A stretch of 49,325 nt of DNA from Streptomyces sp. SA15 (GTDB lineage Bacteria > Actinomycetota > Actinomycetes > Streptomycetales > Streptomycetaceae): positions 1 to 49,325 of the forward strand of contig NZ_NTGE01000039.1 of assembly GCF_002291145.1 (NCBI RefSeq), given 5' to 3'. Each line of letters begins with the position of its first letter. Position 1 is the first letter of the stretch. The notes under the pieces were generated by a model. The model saw only the letters and a program-made list of their open reading frames with translations. It did not search any database and had not been told where the DNA came from. Both the position numbers and the translations under genes were made by a program. Positions 8,611 through 17,030 of this stretch are shown piece by piece.

Positions 8611-9395
8611 GCCTGCTCACGCTCCAGTTCCTCCATCGCCGCGCCGCCCGCCATCAGATCCATGACCTCGGCGGCCTCCTTCTCGCCGCGCGCGAACGAG
8701 GCGACGAGCCGGCCGTGGGCGATGACGGCGAAGTGGTCGCCGACCCGCAGAGCTTGATGTGCCTGGTGGGTGATCAGGACGACGCCGATGCCCCGGTCCC
8801 GTGCCGTTTCGACGGCCCGCAGGACGATCTCGGCCTCGCGGACGCCGAGTGCCGAGGTCGGTTCGTCGAGGATCAGCACACGGGCGCCGAAGTGCAGGGC
8901 GCGGGCGATGACGAGGGCCTGCCGCTCGCCGCCGGACATGGTGCCCACCAGCTGGTCGGCGTCGCGGATCCGGCGGATGCCCAGTTGCTGGATCTCCCGC
9001 AGGGCGATCCGGGCCGCCGTCGCGGCGTCGAATCTGCGGAACAGTCCCCGGCCCTTGGTGGGTTCGGCTCCGAGGAAGAAGTTGCGGGCCACGCTCATCA
9101 GCGGGACGGTGCCCGCGCCCTGGTGGACGGTGGCGATGCCACGGTCCAGGGCGTCGCGCGGACCGCCGAGCGTCACGGGCTCGCCGTCGATGAGCATCGT
9201 GCCCTCCGTGGGCGCGTACACCCCGGAGAGGATCTTGATGAGGGTGGACTTGCCGGCCCCGTTGTGCCCGAGCAGGCAGAGCACCTGGCCGGGGCGGACG
9301 GTGAGCGAGACGTCCGAGCAGGCGCACACCCCGGTGAACTGCTTGGTGACGCCCTGGAGTTCGATCAGGCGAGGGTCGGTCACGGTGGTTGTCAT
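8607..9395 (-). CDS. Sugar-type ABC transporter ATP-binding protein
   Basis: A 262-residue single-domain ATPase of the carbohydrate uptake 2 family (like FrcA rather than the double RbsA). Walker A is GHNGAGKSTLIK, the signature is MSGGERQALVIARAL (Glu in place of the usual Gln), Walker B is VLILDEPTSALG, and the switch His is in LITHQ. I start at ATG 9395 (MTTTVTDPR), six bases downstream of the permease stop; earlier in-frame codons would overlap the permease. It energises import by the permease and binding protein encoded just upstream. Confidence 0.9.
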   Translation of the reverse strand: MTTTVTDPRLIELQGVTKQFTGVCACSDVSLTVRPGQVLCLLGHNGAGKSTLIKILSGVYAPTEGTMLIDGEPVTLGGPRDALDRGIATVHQGAGTVPLMSVARNFFLGAEPTKGRGLFRRFDAATAARIALREIQQLGIRRIRDADQLVGTMSGGERQALVIARALHFGARVLILDEPTSALGVREAEIVLRAVETARDRGIGVVLITHQAHQALRVGDHFAVIAHGRLVASFARGEKEAAEVMDLMAGGAAMEELEREQA

Positions 9396-9400
9396 GAGGG

Positions 9401-10441
9401 TCACCTGCCACTCAGTGCGAGCTTGCGGAAGTAGTTGTTCGCCATGACGGCGACCAGCAGGAGGGCGCCGAGGAACAGTTGGGCGTAGTCGGTGTTCCAT
9501 CCGGTGTAGAAGATGCCGATGCTGACGATGCCGTAGGTCGCCGTGCCCAGGAGGACGCCGAGGGTGGTGCCGTAGCCGCCCTGGAGGAGCACTCCGCCGA
9601 TCACGGCGGCGATCACGCCGTCGAAGATGAAGCTGGAGCCACGGGTGACGTCACCCCCGCTGTAGGTGATCGTCTGCAGGACACCAACCAGTGCGGCACC
9701 GGCGGAGGTGGCCATGAAGAGCCCGACCTTGACCCGGGCGGTCGGCACGCCGGCGTCCCGGGCCACTTCGGGGGCCCCTCCGGTGGCGTAGATCCAGCTT
9801 CCGGTGCGGGTGCGGGTCAGCACCCACCAGGCGAGCAGGGTGATCGCCAGCCACCACACGATGGAGACCTGGAACTGCCCCACCTTGGAGCCGAACACGG
9901 CCTGCACGCTCGGCTCCGGCGTCAGCGTCACCGCCGTACTCCCCGACAGGGCGCGGCTGAGGCCCAGGGCGCCACCGCCCACGACCAGCGAACTCCCCAG
10001 GGTGACGATGAAGGAAGGCAGCTTGGTGCGGGTGGCGACGAGGCCGTTGACCAGCCCGACCAGCAGGCCGAAGCCGATGGCCAGAGGGATCGATGCCCAT
10101 TGGGGCATGGTGTAGGTGCCGCTGGCGATGGCCACGATCGCCGACGTGGCGCCGACGACGGAGCCGATCGACAGGTCGAACTCCCCGGCGATGAGGAGCA
10201 GCGCGACAGGGGTGGCGACCACTCCCAGTTCGGCGGCGGTGTCCAGCCAGCTCGCGGTGCCGTCCACGCTGGTGAAGCCCGCGCCGGACGCGGTCACCAG
10301 GAAGAAGACGTACACCGCGACAGCTCCGATCAGCGCGCCGAACTCCGGGCGCCTTGCCGTGCGTGCGATCAGTGAACGGCTGAGGGGTTCGCTCTGCGCG
10401 TCCGGCACAGCGGGCGCCGGAGCCGCTTGGTGAATGGTCAT
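9401..10441 (-). CDS. Sugar-type ABC transporter permease (RbsC/FrcC family)
   Basis: A 346-residue inner membrane permease with about 9-10 hydrophobic segments. It has the BPD_transp_2 family hallmark GEFDLSIGSVVG, the conserved NGLVATRTKLPSFIVTLGS block, and GGDVTRGSSFIFDGVIAAVI near the coupling region. A single permease probably acts as a homodimer with the ATPase encoded 5 bases downstream. The binding protein gene lies 42 bases upstream. Confidence 0.92.
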   Translation of the reverse strand: MTIHQAAPAPAVPDAQSEPLSRSLIARTARRPEFGALIGAVAVYVFFLVTASGAGFTSVDGTASWLDTAAELGVVATPVALLLIAGEFDLSIGSVVGATSAIVAIASGTYTMPQWASIPLAIGFGLLVGLVNGLVATRTKLPSFIVTLGSSLVVGGGALGLSRALSGSTAVTLTPEPSVQAVFGSKVGQFQVSIVWWLAITLLAWWVLTRTRTGSWIYATGGAPEVARDAGVPTARVKVGLFMATSAGAALVGVLQTITYSGGDVTRGSSFIFDGVIAAVIGGVLLQGGYGTTLGVLLGTATYGIVSIGIFYTGWNTDYAQLFLGALLLVAVMANNYFRKLALSGR

Positions 10442-10483
10442 GAGTGCTCTCTCCTGAAACGGGTGGTCTGCGGCTGCGGCGTC

Positions 10484-11506
10484 TCAGGAGGCACCGCGGA
10501 TGCCCTGGTACGTCTCGTTGATCTTCAGCGCGTCGCCCGCGCTGTCCTTGTCGATGACCAGCGGACCGGTGAGCACCGTGCCGGAGGGCGCGATCCCGTA
10601 CTGCACGTACTGCTTGGCGATCAGGACGCCGTAGTACGTCTGGAGGTAGGGCTGCTGGTCCATGGCGTACTGGATCTTGCCTACCTCGACGTCCTTGAGG
10701 ACCTTGGTGGACAGGTCACCGCTGCCGATGGTCAGCTTGCGGCCGACGTTGTTCGCCGCGGTCAGCGCGCTCTCGGCGACGATGGAACCCGTGGTGAACA
10801 CACCGTCGACGCTCTTGTCGGCCTTGAGCGCGCCAGCGATGGCCTGGGTGACCTTCGTGGGGTTGGTCGAGTTCTGGTACGGGATACGCAGCGAACTCGC
10901 CGTGCCACCGGCCTTCTTGAGTGCGTCGGTGTAGCCCTGGCACAGCTGCTCCAGGGCGGGGTTGCCCGGGACCGTGTTGATGCACAGCCCCTTCTTCACT
11001 CCGAGCTTGGCCGACTCCTCGCCCGACTTGGTGCCGGCAACCGCCGGCTCGATGCCGACGAACGACAGGGCACCGAGCTGCTTCCAGTCCGACACGCCGG
11101 AGTTGATGACGACCAACGGGATTCCCGCCTTGATGGCCGCCTTGATCTCGGGGTTCTGGGCCTCGGGGAAGAAATTGCCGACCACGATGGCGTCCGGCTT
11201 CTTCGCCACGGCCGCCTGCATCAGCTTGGCCAGCGTCGGGCCGGAGGCGTCGGTCGAGGTCGGGCTGAGGTACTCGGTGGAGACGTTCAGCTCCTTGCCG
11301 GCGTTGTCGGCGCCGGTCTTCATCGCGCCGAAGAACGGGTCGCTCAGCGGGCCCGACACGACGACCACGGACAGCTTGCGGCCGGCGGAGCTGCCGGAGC
11401 TGTTCGAGTCGGCGGAGTCGGTGCGCTTGGAACAGGCGGCGGTGACGGCGGTGGCGGCGACGGCGGTCGCGATCAGGGCGATGCGTGATCTGCGGAAGGG
11501 GGACAT
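10484..11506 (-). CDS. ABC transporter substrate-binding lipoprotein
   Basis: A 340-residue periplasmic-binding protein (Peripla_BP_4 type) anchored as a lipoprotein. The N-terminus has two Arg, a hydrophobic core and a lipobox ending VTAAC with Cys at about residue 25, then a Ser/Gly linker (SADSNSSGSSAG). The mature part begins LSVVVVSGPLSDPFFGAMKT and contains VGNFFPEAQNPEIKAAIKAG and VDGVFTTGS, as in ribose/AI-2-type binders. It is the first gene of a four-gene minus-strand operon with permease, ATPase and serine hydrolase. Ligand not predictable from sequence. Confidence 0.9.
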   Translation of the reverse strand: MSPFRRSRIALIATAVAATAVTAACSKRTDSADSNSSGSSAGRKLSVVVVSGPLSDPFFGAMKTGADNAGKELNVSTEYLSPTSTDASGPTLAKLMQAAVAKKPDAIVVGNFFPEAQNPEIKAAIKAGIPLVVINSGVSDWKQLGALSFVGIEPAVAGTKSGEESAKLGVKKGLCINTVPGNPALEQLCQGYTDALKKAGGTASSLRIPYQNSTNPTKVTQAIAGALKADKSVDGVFTTGSIVAESALTAANNVGRKLTIGSGDLSTKVLKDVEVGKIQYAMDQQPYLQTYYGVLIAKQYVQYGIAPSGTVLTGPLVIDKDSAGDALKINETYQGIRGAS

Positions 11507-11590
11507 GGCTGCTCCATGGGTTTGAGGTGCGGTCAGTGGTGACGGGGACGGAGTACGGCGATGGGGGCTGTGGTGAGGCGGGTGGTCGGA

Positions 11591-11620
11591 GTTCCGCCAC
11601 GCCCGGTTACGTGGCGGAAC
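11591..11620. terminator. Hairpin between MFS gene and ABC operon
   Basis: An 11-base perfect stem (gttccgccacg with its complement) and an 8-base loop lie 48 bases after the MFS stop and about 85 bases before the binding-protein start. There is no T-run. It is most likely the MFS terminator, but a regulatory role for the ABC operon leader is possible. Confidence 0.5.
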
Positions 11621-11667
11621 CCTGTGGCAGCGCCCGCGTTGTCAGGGGAGACGGGCGCTGGTCCGGA

Positions 11668-13050
11668 TCACTTGGTGGGGGCGGGTTCGGGCGAGTCCGC
11701 CCGATCGGGTGTGCCGTACCGGGCCCACACGGTGCGGACGAGTCTGTTGTCCCTGCCTCCGCGCAGCAGCGTCAGGCTGACCACGGTGGAGACGGCCGCC
11801 ACGGCGATGGGGTAGGCCAGGCCGGCGAGTTGGTTGCCGGTTGACGTGGTGAGCGAGAGCGCGATGAGCGGCATGAACCCACCGAAGACACCGGCGCCCA
11901 GGTGGTACGACACCGACAGGCCGGTATAGCGGATCCGGGGCGGGAACAACTCGGTCAGACAGGCGGCCGTCGGCGCGTACACCATGGCGCTGAACACGAT
12001 CTGCAGCGTCACCGCCACCACGACCTGCGCCCATGACCGGTCTGCGGCGGCTTCGCGGATCCAGGTGTACAGGGGCAGGAAGCTCACGGCCGAAAGGGCC
12101 AGGCCCGCCACGATGACAGGCTGCCTGCCGTACCGATCGGACAGCCGGCCGAACAGGATGTAGGAGGGCGTACCCAGCACCAGCGCGACCGCCATACAGA
12201 TGTTCGTGGTGAGGAAGTCCACCTTCAGCACGCTCTGCAGGAAGTACAGGGCGTAGAACTGGCTGGTGTACCAGACCGCTCCCAGGCCGGCGGTCAGGCC
12301 GAACAAGGTGAGCAGGACGAGGCCGAGGGACTGGCGGTCGCCCAGCGTCTCCCGGATGGGCGCCTTGGAGAGGGTGCCCTGTGCCTGCATCCGGGCGAAC
12401 ACGGGCGACTCATGGAGCTTCAGCCGCAACCTCAGCGACAGGACGACGAGGACGGCGGAGAGCAGGAACGGAAGACGCCAGCCCCACGAGGTGAACGCCT
12501 CCTCTCCCAGCAGGAGCCGACAGGCGACGACGACGCCCAGGGACAGCAGCAGCCCCAGACTGGCCGTGGTCTGCAGGAAGCTGGTGAAGAAGCCCTTACG
12601 GTCCGCGGGGGAGTGCTCGGCGACGTAGGTGGCGGCGCCGCCGTACTCGCCGCCCACCGCGAAGCCCTGGAGGAGCCGCAGCAGTACCAGCAGTACGGGG
12701 GCCGCGATGCCGATGGTGTCGTACTTCGGGAGACAGCCGATGAGGGTGGTGGCGGCGCCCATGACGATGAGCGTGGCGAGGAAGGTCTTCTTGCGGCCGA
12801 CCCGGTCGCCGAGCCTGCCGAAGAACAACGCCCCGAGGGGACGGACGACGAAACCGGTGCCGAACGCCGCCACGCTCACCAGCAGCGCGAGGCTCGATTC
12901 GCCGGAGGGAAAGAAGAAGCCGGAGAAGACGACGGCGAGGCTGCCGTAGATGAAGAAGTCGTACCACTCGATGAGCGTGCCGGTGCTGGATGCGGTGATG
13001 ATGCGGCGCAGTTCTCTCGGAGAGGTCTGCGGGGGCAGGGGACTGGACAA
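11668..13050 (-). CDS. MFS transporter, metabolite:H+ symporter (MHS) family
   Basis: A 460-residue, 12-helix major facilitator with the MHS-family N-terminus SSTGTLIEWYDFFIYGSLAV and the loop motif GRLGDRVGRKKTF between helices 2 and 3. The second-half copy reads GRLSDRYGRQP. MHS members take up organic acids such as shikimate, ketoglutarate, proline/betaine or aromatic acids. I chose the TTG at 13050 because GGAGGG lies 6 bases upstream and the protein then begins at the usual distance before helix 1. It lies downstream of a nitronate monooxygenase on the same strand, with a 265-base gap. Confidence 0.9.
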   Translation of the reverse strand: MSSPLPPQTSPRELRRIITASSTGTLIEWYDFFIYGSLAVVFSGFFFPSGESSLALLVSVAAFGTGFVVRPLGALFFGRLGDRVGRKKTFLATLIVMGAATTLIGCLPKYDTIGIAAPVLLVLLRLLQGFAVGGEYGGAATYVAEHSPADRKGFFTSFLQTTASLGLLLSLGVVVACRLLLGEEAFTSWGWRLPFLLSAVLVVLSLRLRLKLHESPVFARMQAQGTLSKAPIRETLGDRQSLGLVLLTLFGLTAGLGAVWYTSQFYALYFLQSVLKVDFLTTNICMAVALVLGTPSYILFGRLSDRYGRQPVIVAGLALSAVSFLPLYTWIREAAADRSWAQVVVAVTLQIVFSAMVYAPTAACLTELFPPRIRYTGLSVSYHLGAGVFGGFMPLIALSLTTSTGNQLAGLAYPIAVAAVSTVVSLTLLRGGRDNRLVRTVWARYGTPDRADSPEPAPTK

Positions 13051-13315
13051 GGTGATCCCTCCCGACGCCGGTGCGGCGGTGTCGCATGGATGCGGGAATG
13101 AGCGGATGCGCCGAAGCCGAATCGGTCCTGAGGGCCTCGCGGCCTGCAGTCGACGGTCGTCTTCAGCCGGGTGTGGAACCGAACACCTTCTGAGCCGTGC
13201 GGGGAGTGGTCGCCGATCAGCGACCGCTTCCGCTCGTTGATCGAGAGGAAGAACATGGGGTGGCAACGGGATGTCGACCCGCGACCGTGTCCGCGCGCTG
13301 CGGGACAGTGTCGGC

Positions 13316-14302
13316 TCAGCCGCTGACCGCGGCGGTCTGCGGCGCCCAACGGCCGAGGCGGGCGGCGGCGTCCTGCGCCATCCTGCGCACCACTTCACCG
13401 GCGGGCAGGGTCTCCTGGACCAGGCCCACGCACTCGCCGACGATCATGTTCGCGACGTCGAAGTCCTGCTGCGAGACAGCGGCCTTGAACTCCGCGGCGG
13501 CCTCGGCGAGATGTGCGCCGAGTTCCGACTCCCGCCCGTGCCACCGGTCGACGAAGTGGTTGCGCAGCAGGCGACCGTTGTACTCGGCGGGCCAGTCGTA
13601 CTGGCGCACGATGTCGTAGACGCTGGTTCGGACGGTGTCGTCGCCGCCGGCGGCCACCGCGCGGGCGTGGGCGCGAGCGGAGACCACCGCCTCCTCCGTC
13701 GCCCAGAAGCGGGTTCCGACCAGGACACCGTCCGCGCCGAGGGCGAGCGCGGCGGCGAGTCCGCGACCGTCCGCCACCCCGCCGGCGCCCAGCAGGAGCG
13801 TGTGCGGAGAGCGGTCGGCGATCAGGTCCGCGACATCGGGTACGAGGGTGAACGTCGACCGCGTCCCGACTCCGTGCCCGCCGGCCTCCCCGCCCTGCGC
13901 GACGATGACGTCCGCTCCGGCGTCAAGGACCTGGCGGGCCTGGTCGAGCGTGTGGACCTGGCACAGCAGCGGTACGGCCGCGGCGCGGATCCGGTCGGCG
14001 AACGGGGCCGGGTCGCCGAAGGACAGCATGACCGCGGCGGGCTGGTGCTCCAGGGCGACGTCGAGCAGCTCGGGGTGGCGGGCCAGGCTCCAGGTGATGA
14101 AGCCGCACCCCACCCGGGTGCCGGCCGCGGCGGCGAACTCCCGCTTCAGCCACTCTGCGTCGCCGTAGCCTCCGCCGATCATGCCGAGTCCGCCCGCGGT
14201 GGTCACCGCGGTGGCGAGCCGGGCCCCGGAGACCAGGTCCATCGGGGCGAGCACGACGGGGTGCTCGATTCCGAAGGCGTGGGTAAGGCGCGTTGTCAGC
14301 AA
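13316..14302 (-). CDS. Nitronate monooxygenase family flavoprotein
   Basis: A 328-residue FMN-dependent TIM-barrel enzyme of the 2-nitropropane dioxygenase family. Seen: HPVVLAPMDLVSGARLATAV at the first strand, VIVAQGGEAGGHG (catalytic His in the conserved GGHG loop) and the phosphate-binding LLGAGGVADGRGLAAALALG with ADGVLVGTRF. These enzymes oxidise propionate-3-nitronate and similar nitronates. It is the upstream member of a minus-strand set with the MHS transporter. Physiological substrate unknown. Confidence 0.9.
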   Translation of the reverse strand: MLTTRLTHAFGIEHPVVLAPMDLVSGARLATAVTTAGGLGMIGGGYGDAEWLKREFAAAAGTRVGCGFITWSLARHPELLDVALEHQPAAVMLSFGDPAPFADRIRAAAVPLLCQVHTLDQARQVLDAGADVIVAQGGEAGGHGVGTRSTFTLVPDVADLIADRSPHTLLLGAGGVADGRGLAAALALGADGVLVGTRFWATEEAVVSARAHARAVAAGGDDTVRTSVYDIVRQYDWPAEYNGRLLRNHFVDRWHGRESELGAHLAEAAAEFKAAVSQQDFDVANMIVGECVGLVQETLPAGEVVRRMAQDAAARLGRWAPQTAAVSG

Positions 14303-14656
14303 GGCGAAGTCCCCTTCGTCCAGGCATCCGCCCGGCGGTGCGGCGGGCGGTGCGGCGTTAGGGGGACAGTAGGTTCACCGAGATTTCATATCCAACGATT
14401 GGTTGCGATGGGAGGCATCGCTGGAAGAGAACTTTCCGATGGCCAACGAGCGTCAGGCCGGTGACTTAACGGCCTCGGGAAGTGAGGCACGCCCCCCGCC
14501 GCCGCCCGGCACCTTGACGCACTGCCGCATCAACCCAGTACATCCAGTACGAGGCCGATGCGGCAGCACGCCGATGCACCGCACCGCGGTGACATCAGCT
14601 GCTCCGCAACGGGCGCGGAAACGCACCCCACTTCTCGGAGGCCGATCAGCCGTCGC
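14303..14656. other. Intergenic region between nitronate monooxygenase and LysR gene
   Basis: 354 bases without a convincing gene. The half nearest the monooxygenase start is AT-richer (14375-14400) and holds the palindrome ccaacgattgg at 14392-14402, about 90 bases upstream of the start codon. This fits a LysR-type operator and the neighbouring LysR regulator is the obvious candidate ligand. The other half, up to the LysR stop, shows nothing I recognise. Confidence 0.4.
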
Positions 14657-15568
14657 TCAGCCGGTTGCCGTGGCAGAACGCCCGACCATCCGCAGGGCGG
14701 GTGGAGCCTGCTCCGCGGCCCGCGCGTGTGTGAGGAAGCGCGTCAGGGCGGGCGACGGCGGTGTGTCGACGCGCTGGACGAAGACAGTCTGAGCGCGTGC
14801 CTCCTCCTCCGGCAGCTCGTGTACGCGAAGTTGTTCCTGGGAGGCGTGCCGCTCGACCACAGCGGCAGGCAGCAGGGTGAGGCCCATGGCGGCCCCGACG
14901 CAGCCGAGGATGCCGTCCAGAGTTCCGAATTCCATGCAGCGAACACCGGCAGCGCCCCGCGCCTGCAGGATGCTTTCCAAGCGCCTGCGGTAGGAGCAGC
15001 CGGTACGGAAGACGAGGATCTTGGGGTCGCGCATGACGGAGTCCAGGTCGGTGACCCGGCGTGCCGTGACGAGGACGAGGCGTTCCTCGAAGACCGGGGT
15101 CTCCACCATGTCGGGCTGCCGCACGGGGCCACTGACCAGCGCGCCGTCGAGCCGGTACTCCAGGACGTCCCGTACCAGCTGTTCGGTCGGCCCTGTGATC
15201 AGCGAGAACTCGACGCGGGGACAGTCCTCCGCGAAGGCTGCCAGCACCGCGGGAAGCCGCAGGCCCGCCGTGGTCTCCATGGACCCGATCCGCAGCGGTC
15301 CGCACGGATCGGTCTCGTCGCCGATGACGTGTCGTGCGTCGTCGACGAGCCTGCTGATGCGCTCGGCATACGGCAGCAGCTGCTCGCCCGCATTGGTCAG
15401 CGCCACGCCCCGGGCGTGCCGACGGAACAGCGGGGCGCCGAGCTCCTTTTCCAGCGAGTGGATCCGCGCGCTGACATTCGACTGCACGGTGTGCAGTTCC
15501 TGAGCGGCCTTGGTGATGCCCTGAGTTCGAGCGACAGCCAGGAAGACCCGCAGGTCGGACAGTTCCAT
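14657..15568 (-). CDS. LysR family transcriptional regulator
   Basis: 303 residues. The winged helix-turn-helix begins at once (MELSDLRVFLAVARTQGITK) and reads AAQELHTVQSNVSARIHSLE, KELGAPLFRRHARGVALTNA. The remainder is a two-lobe effector domain of the CysB/GltC type. I start at ATG 15568 because GGAGGTC lies just upstream; a GTG 12 bases earlier is less well placed. It is encoded 66 bases downstream of a tautomerase and may regulate that gene and the nitronate monooxygenase. Confidence 0.9.
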   Translation of the reverse strand: MELSDLRVFLAVARTQGITKAAQELHTVQSNVSARIHSLEKELGAPLFRRHARGVALTNAGEQLLPYAERISRLVDDARHVIGDETDPCGPLRIGSMETTAGLRLPAVLAAFAEDCPRVEFSLITGPTEQLVRDVLEYRLDGALVSGPVRQPDMVETPVFEERLVLVTARRVTDLDSVMRDPKILVFRTGCSYRRRLESILQARGAAGVRCMEFGTLDGILGCVGAAMGLTLLPAAVVERHASQEQLRVHELPEEEARAQTVFVQRVDTPPSPALTRFLTHARAAEQAPPALRMVGRSATATG

Positions 15569-15634
15569 GGCGACCTCCACATGGGCCTTGGGTGACCAGG
15601 AGCATACCTGCGGTCGGCTATGGGGTGGATTTTC

Positions 15635-16039
15635 TCAGCGGCCGGGGACGGGCAGGACACCTTCGATGTACTGGGGGCGCCCGTGGCCGAAGGACCAGTC
15701 CTGAGGACCGTTCTCCATGATGCTGATGAAGACGTCTTCGCCGCTGATACCGAGGGCTTCCAGCTGCTTGGCGATGGTGTGGTAGACGCGTTGCTTGACC
15801 TCGGTGGTGCGTCCTGTCTGGGTGAAGATCTGGATCATCACTATGCGATCGGTGCGCTCGAAGCCCAGGTCGGCGTCGAGGGCGACGACGTGATCGGCGT
15901 CGTGCTCGGTGATGATCTGGAACCTGTCCCGCTCAGGGATGTTCAGCACGTCCACGAGTGCCCGGTGCGTCGCGTCGGCGACCGCCCGCACTTCGTCGAT
16001 ACGGCGTCCGCGGATGAGATCGATGCGTACGAGTGGCAT
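15635..16039 (-). CDS. Tautomerase family protein
   Basis: 134 residues, a 4-oxalocrotonate tautomerase superfamily member of the longer, fused-repeat kind (Tautomerase_2-like). The protein begins MPLVRIDL, so Pro becomes the N-terminal catalytic base after Met removal, which also fixes the start at 16039. Further conserved text is FQIITEHDADHVV, RIVMIQIFTQTGRTTEVKQR and GISGEDVFISIMENGPQDWS. Such enzymes isomerise or dehalogenate unsaturated keto acids in aromatic or haloacid catabolism. It fits a catabolic role with the LysR, nitronate monooxygenase and MHS transporter. Confidence 0.88.
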   Translation of the reverse strand: MPLVRIDLIRGRRIDEVRAVADATHRALVDVLNIPERDRFQIITEHDADHVVALDADLGFERTDRIVMIQIFTQTGRTTEVKQRVYHTIAKQLEALGISGEDVFISIMENGPQDWSFGHGRPQYIEGVLPVPGR

Positions 16040-16232
16040 GTGTCGCTTCTTGAGCATGTGTTGCTGACGTTGTGTCGGCGCGGGCCGCTCACCGGCCCAG
16101 CTGCACCCACGTTCCATGGACCGCGACCCGCAGCACGGAAGAGAGGCCGGCCTCGTGGAAGGCCGGCTCGGCGGGAGATCTCAGGCATAGATTCTGCTCA
16201 CCGGGCCGCGATGGGCGATGGGTGCGGATTCA

Positions 16233-16252
16233 ATGAGGGTGCTGTCGATCAG
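16233..16252 (-). repeat. 20-base repeat, copy 1 (inverted relative to 19463)
   Basis: The 20 bases are the exact reverse complement of 19463-19482 (ctgatcgacagcaccctcat on the minus strand here). Both copies could encode the peptide LIDSTLI followed by a basic or acidic residue and SA, so they may be shared ends of one relic element. They flank the ISKra4 remnant, the amidase operon and the methyltransferase fragment in opposite orientation. Confidence 0.6.
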
Positions 16253-16276
16253 GCGGTGAGTACGAGCCGGTCATGT

Positions 16277-16970
16277 TTTCAGCACCGGCCAGGCCCCAGC
16301 GGGCGCCGGTGTGATGTCCAGGCGGGCTTCGTCAGGTGGCGGCATGCTCCTTCGATGATGCAGGCTGCGATGGGCCAGCCGCGTGTTCGGGGCGGTGTCG
16401 CAGCGCAGGTATTCGGCCTTGCTGGCCAGGGGGTTCACGGCCGCCTCGATGCCCTTGCGTTTGGCGCAGCGCAGTCATGCAGTGCGGGCGGCCGCTTTGA
16501 GCGCGGCGGTGATCCGCTGCGCGTCACCGGCCAGGAGGGTGCGGGCGCGGCGGACGACCCAGGTCTCGGCGGAGGCCTCGCCGGTGTCGTCCGGGCAACA
16601 GGCCGCTCGCCACAGATGTTCGTGCACGTGGATCAGGTCGATGATGATGTGGATGTCCGCACCGCGCTGCTCTGCTTCGGCCTCGATGAGGTCGATCTGA
16701 TGGCGGGCACCGTCGACGAGGACGACCAGGGCCGGCGCTGCTTGCCTGGTCGAACACGGAGGCCACCACCTCGGCGGCGGTGTCGTTCACTGAGCCGTAC
16801 AACCGCTTCGACCTGGCCTTCGGCCCGGAAGCGGCGCTCGGGGGATACGGGAGGGGCGGCGCCATGCCGACCGGGGTCGGCGATGACGTCGTCCACCGTG
16901 CGCGCCGCCGGCTCGGCGTCGTGGACGGCTCCCAGGGCGGCCGTCCGCTTCCTGCCGTGTTACTCCCCGG
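16277..16970 (-). pseudogene. Degenerate ISKra4-type transposase
   Basis: Pieces of the catalytic region of an ISKra4 transposase are legible on the minus strand in several frames: HDAEPAARTVDDVIADPGRH, VNDTAAEVVASVFDQ, ALVVLVDGARHQIDLIEAEA, EQRGADIHIIIDLIHVHEHL, WVVRRARTLLAGDAQRITAA, KRKGIEAAVNPLASKAEYLR and DITGARWGLAGAE. At least four frameshifts or stops break it. The N-terminus and the last part of the C-terminus are missing. Bases 16040-16270 on the far side hold no recognised gene. Confidence 0.75.
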
Positions 16971-17030
16971 ACGCCGGCCGGGTCTTCATCATGTTGCGGC
17001 CCTTACCGCACCCAAAGCACGTGTGGCGCG

